Below, in pieces: positions 29,504-30,025 of a stretch of DNA of 30,025 bases (within the stretch, counting starts at the first letter, position 1; every line of letters begins with the position of its first letter). The notes under the pieces are model-generated. The model was not told where the DNA came from. It did no database searches and was given only the letters and a program-made list of their open reading frames with translations. Made by a program: the position numbers and the translations under genes. The stretch is from JBFXDW01 sp050180745 (GTDB taxonomy: Bacteria > Pseudomonadota > Alphaproteobacteria > UBA9219): contig JBFXDW010000010.1 of NCBI GenBank assembly GCA_050180745.1, positions 1 to 30,025 of the forward strand, read 5' to 3'.

Positions 29504-30025
29504 ATGCGAAAACTTGCCCTATGCCTTGTTGCCCTTCTCTCCTTGTCCGCCTGCGCCCAGACGGTTCCCAAGGAGGCGCTGGAGCTAACGCAGGAGAGCC
29601 TCCAGCAACGTCAAACACAGACGCGGCGCTTTGAAACCAAGGATGAGAAGAAACTCTTAAGTGCGGGGGCGCAGGTTCTGCAGGATCTGGGCTTCAACCT
29701 TGAGGAAAGCGAAACTGGCCTCGGCGTGGTCGTCGGTTCCAAGGATCGGGATGCCACCGAGGCTGGGCAAGTTGCCGCCGTGATCTTTCTGCGGGTCATG
29801 ATCGGCACGCCCGTGATCTATGACGAGAAGCAGAAAATCCGCGTCAGCCTGATCACCCGCCCCGTGGCCGACAAGGAAACCGCCGCGCGCGTGACCTTCC
29901 AGCGCGTGGTTTGGAACAACCAAGGGCAAGTCTCGACGACCGAGCCGCTTAACGATCCCAAGCTGTACCAGGAGTTCTTCGACAAGCTCTCGCAGTCGGT
30001 CTTCCTGACGGCCAACGAAATCTAA
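29504..30025 (+). CDS. Lipoprotein, unknown function
   Basis: 173 residues ending exactly at the window edge with a stop, so it is complete. The lipoprotein signal MRKLALCLVALLSLSACAQ has lipobox LSAC. The mature part is soluble with beta/alpha character (KLLSAGAQVLQDLGFNLEESETGLGVVVGSKDRDATE..., RVSLITRPVADKETAARVTFQRVVWN) and no enzyme motif. GGGGAG precedes the ATG, 11 bases after the previous gene. Likely an operon with the BamE-like lipoprotein and with genes beyond the window. Confidence 0.8.
   Translation: MRKLALCLVALLSLSACAQTVPKEALELTQESLQQRQTQTRRFETKDEKKLLSAGAQVLQDLGFNLEESETGLGVVVGSKDRDATEAGQVAAVIFLRVMIGTPVIYDEKQKIRVSLITRPVADKETAARVTFQRVVWNNQGQVSTTEPLNDPKLYQEFFDKLSQSVFLTANEI

Noticed and set aside
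1..30025. CRISPR array
   Set aside because: No set of regularly spaced direct repeats with unique spacers was seen; the repeats found are few and short or lie in a coding gene.

Overview
This window is a mosaic proteobacterial chromosome segment. An alphaproteobacterial host is my best guess, from the style of the XRE regulators, the YerC/YecD-type TrpR homologue and the small lipoproteins, but nothing here proves the class. No rRNA or ribosomal protein gene is present. The only RNA gene I can support is tRNA-Thr(GGU) at 15150-15224.

Layout. (1) 1-4.6 kb: the tail of a broken transposase, an MgtC/SapB-family membrane protein, a 1045-residue repeat-rich autotransporter, and a short stretch of decayed coding sequence. 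(2) 4.6-12.3 kb: a histidine block. A TrpR-like repressor gene faces a compact seven-gene operon, hisG-hisD-hisC/B-hisH-hisA-hisF-hisIE, whose proteins and gene order look like the enterobacterial/Legionella-type operon. hisC and hisB are fused into one frame and the histidinol-phosphate phosphatase is missing. Two near-identical 20-bp palindromes lie upstream of hisG, one of them over the predicted -10 box. A decayed IS200-type element sits between the repressor gene and the operon. (3) 12.3-15.2 kb: a defence-like fragment with a headless gene, a UvrD/GajB-like helicase and a convergent PIN-domain protein, ending at the tRNA. (4) 15.3-25.3 kb: an accessory island. A leftward operon (XRE regulator with sensor-like domain, DUF2156/lysyl-PG-synthase-like aminoacyltransferase, unknown) and a rightward set diverge from a control region holding four palindromes spaced by whole helical turns. 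The rightward set ends in Nudix, PfkB-type kinase, S-adenosylhomocysteine-hydrolase-like dehydrogenase, second Nudix and YedJ-type HD phosphohydrolase. (5) 25.4-28.9 kb: a leftward WYL regulator, RmuC, SAP-domain operon. (6) 29.0-30.0 kb: two GC-rich lipoprotein genes.

How it works together. Histidine synthesis is complete from PRPP/ATP to histidinol phosphate and from histidinol to histidine; the phosphatase step must be encoded elsewhere. The 15.3-25.1 kb island is the best candidate for an undescribed system. Two or three related XRE proteins would control a set of enzymes that act on nucleotide- or sugar-phosphate-like small molecules, with an aminoacyltransferase under the same control region. 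No product or phenotype can be read from the sequence, so I keep that as a hypothesis.
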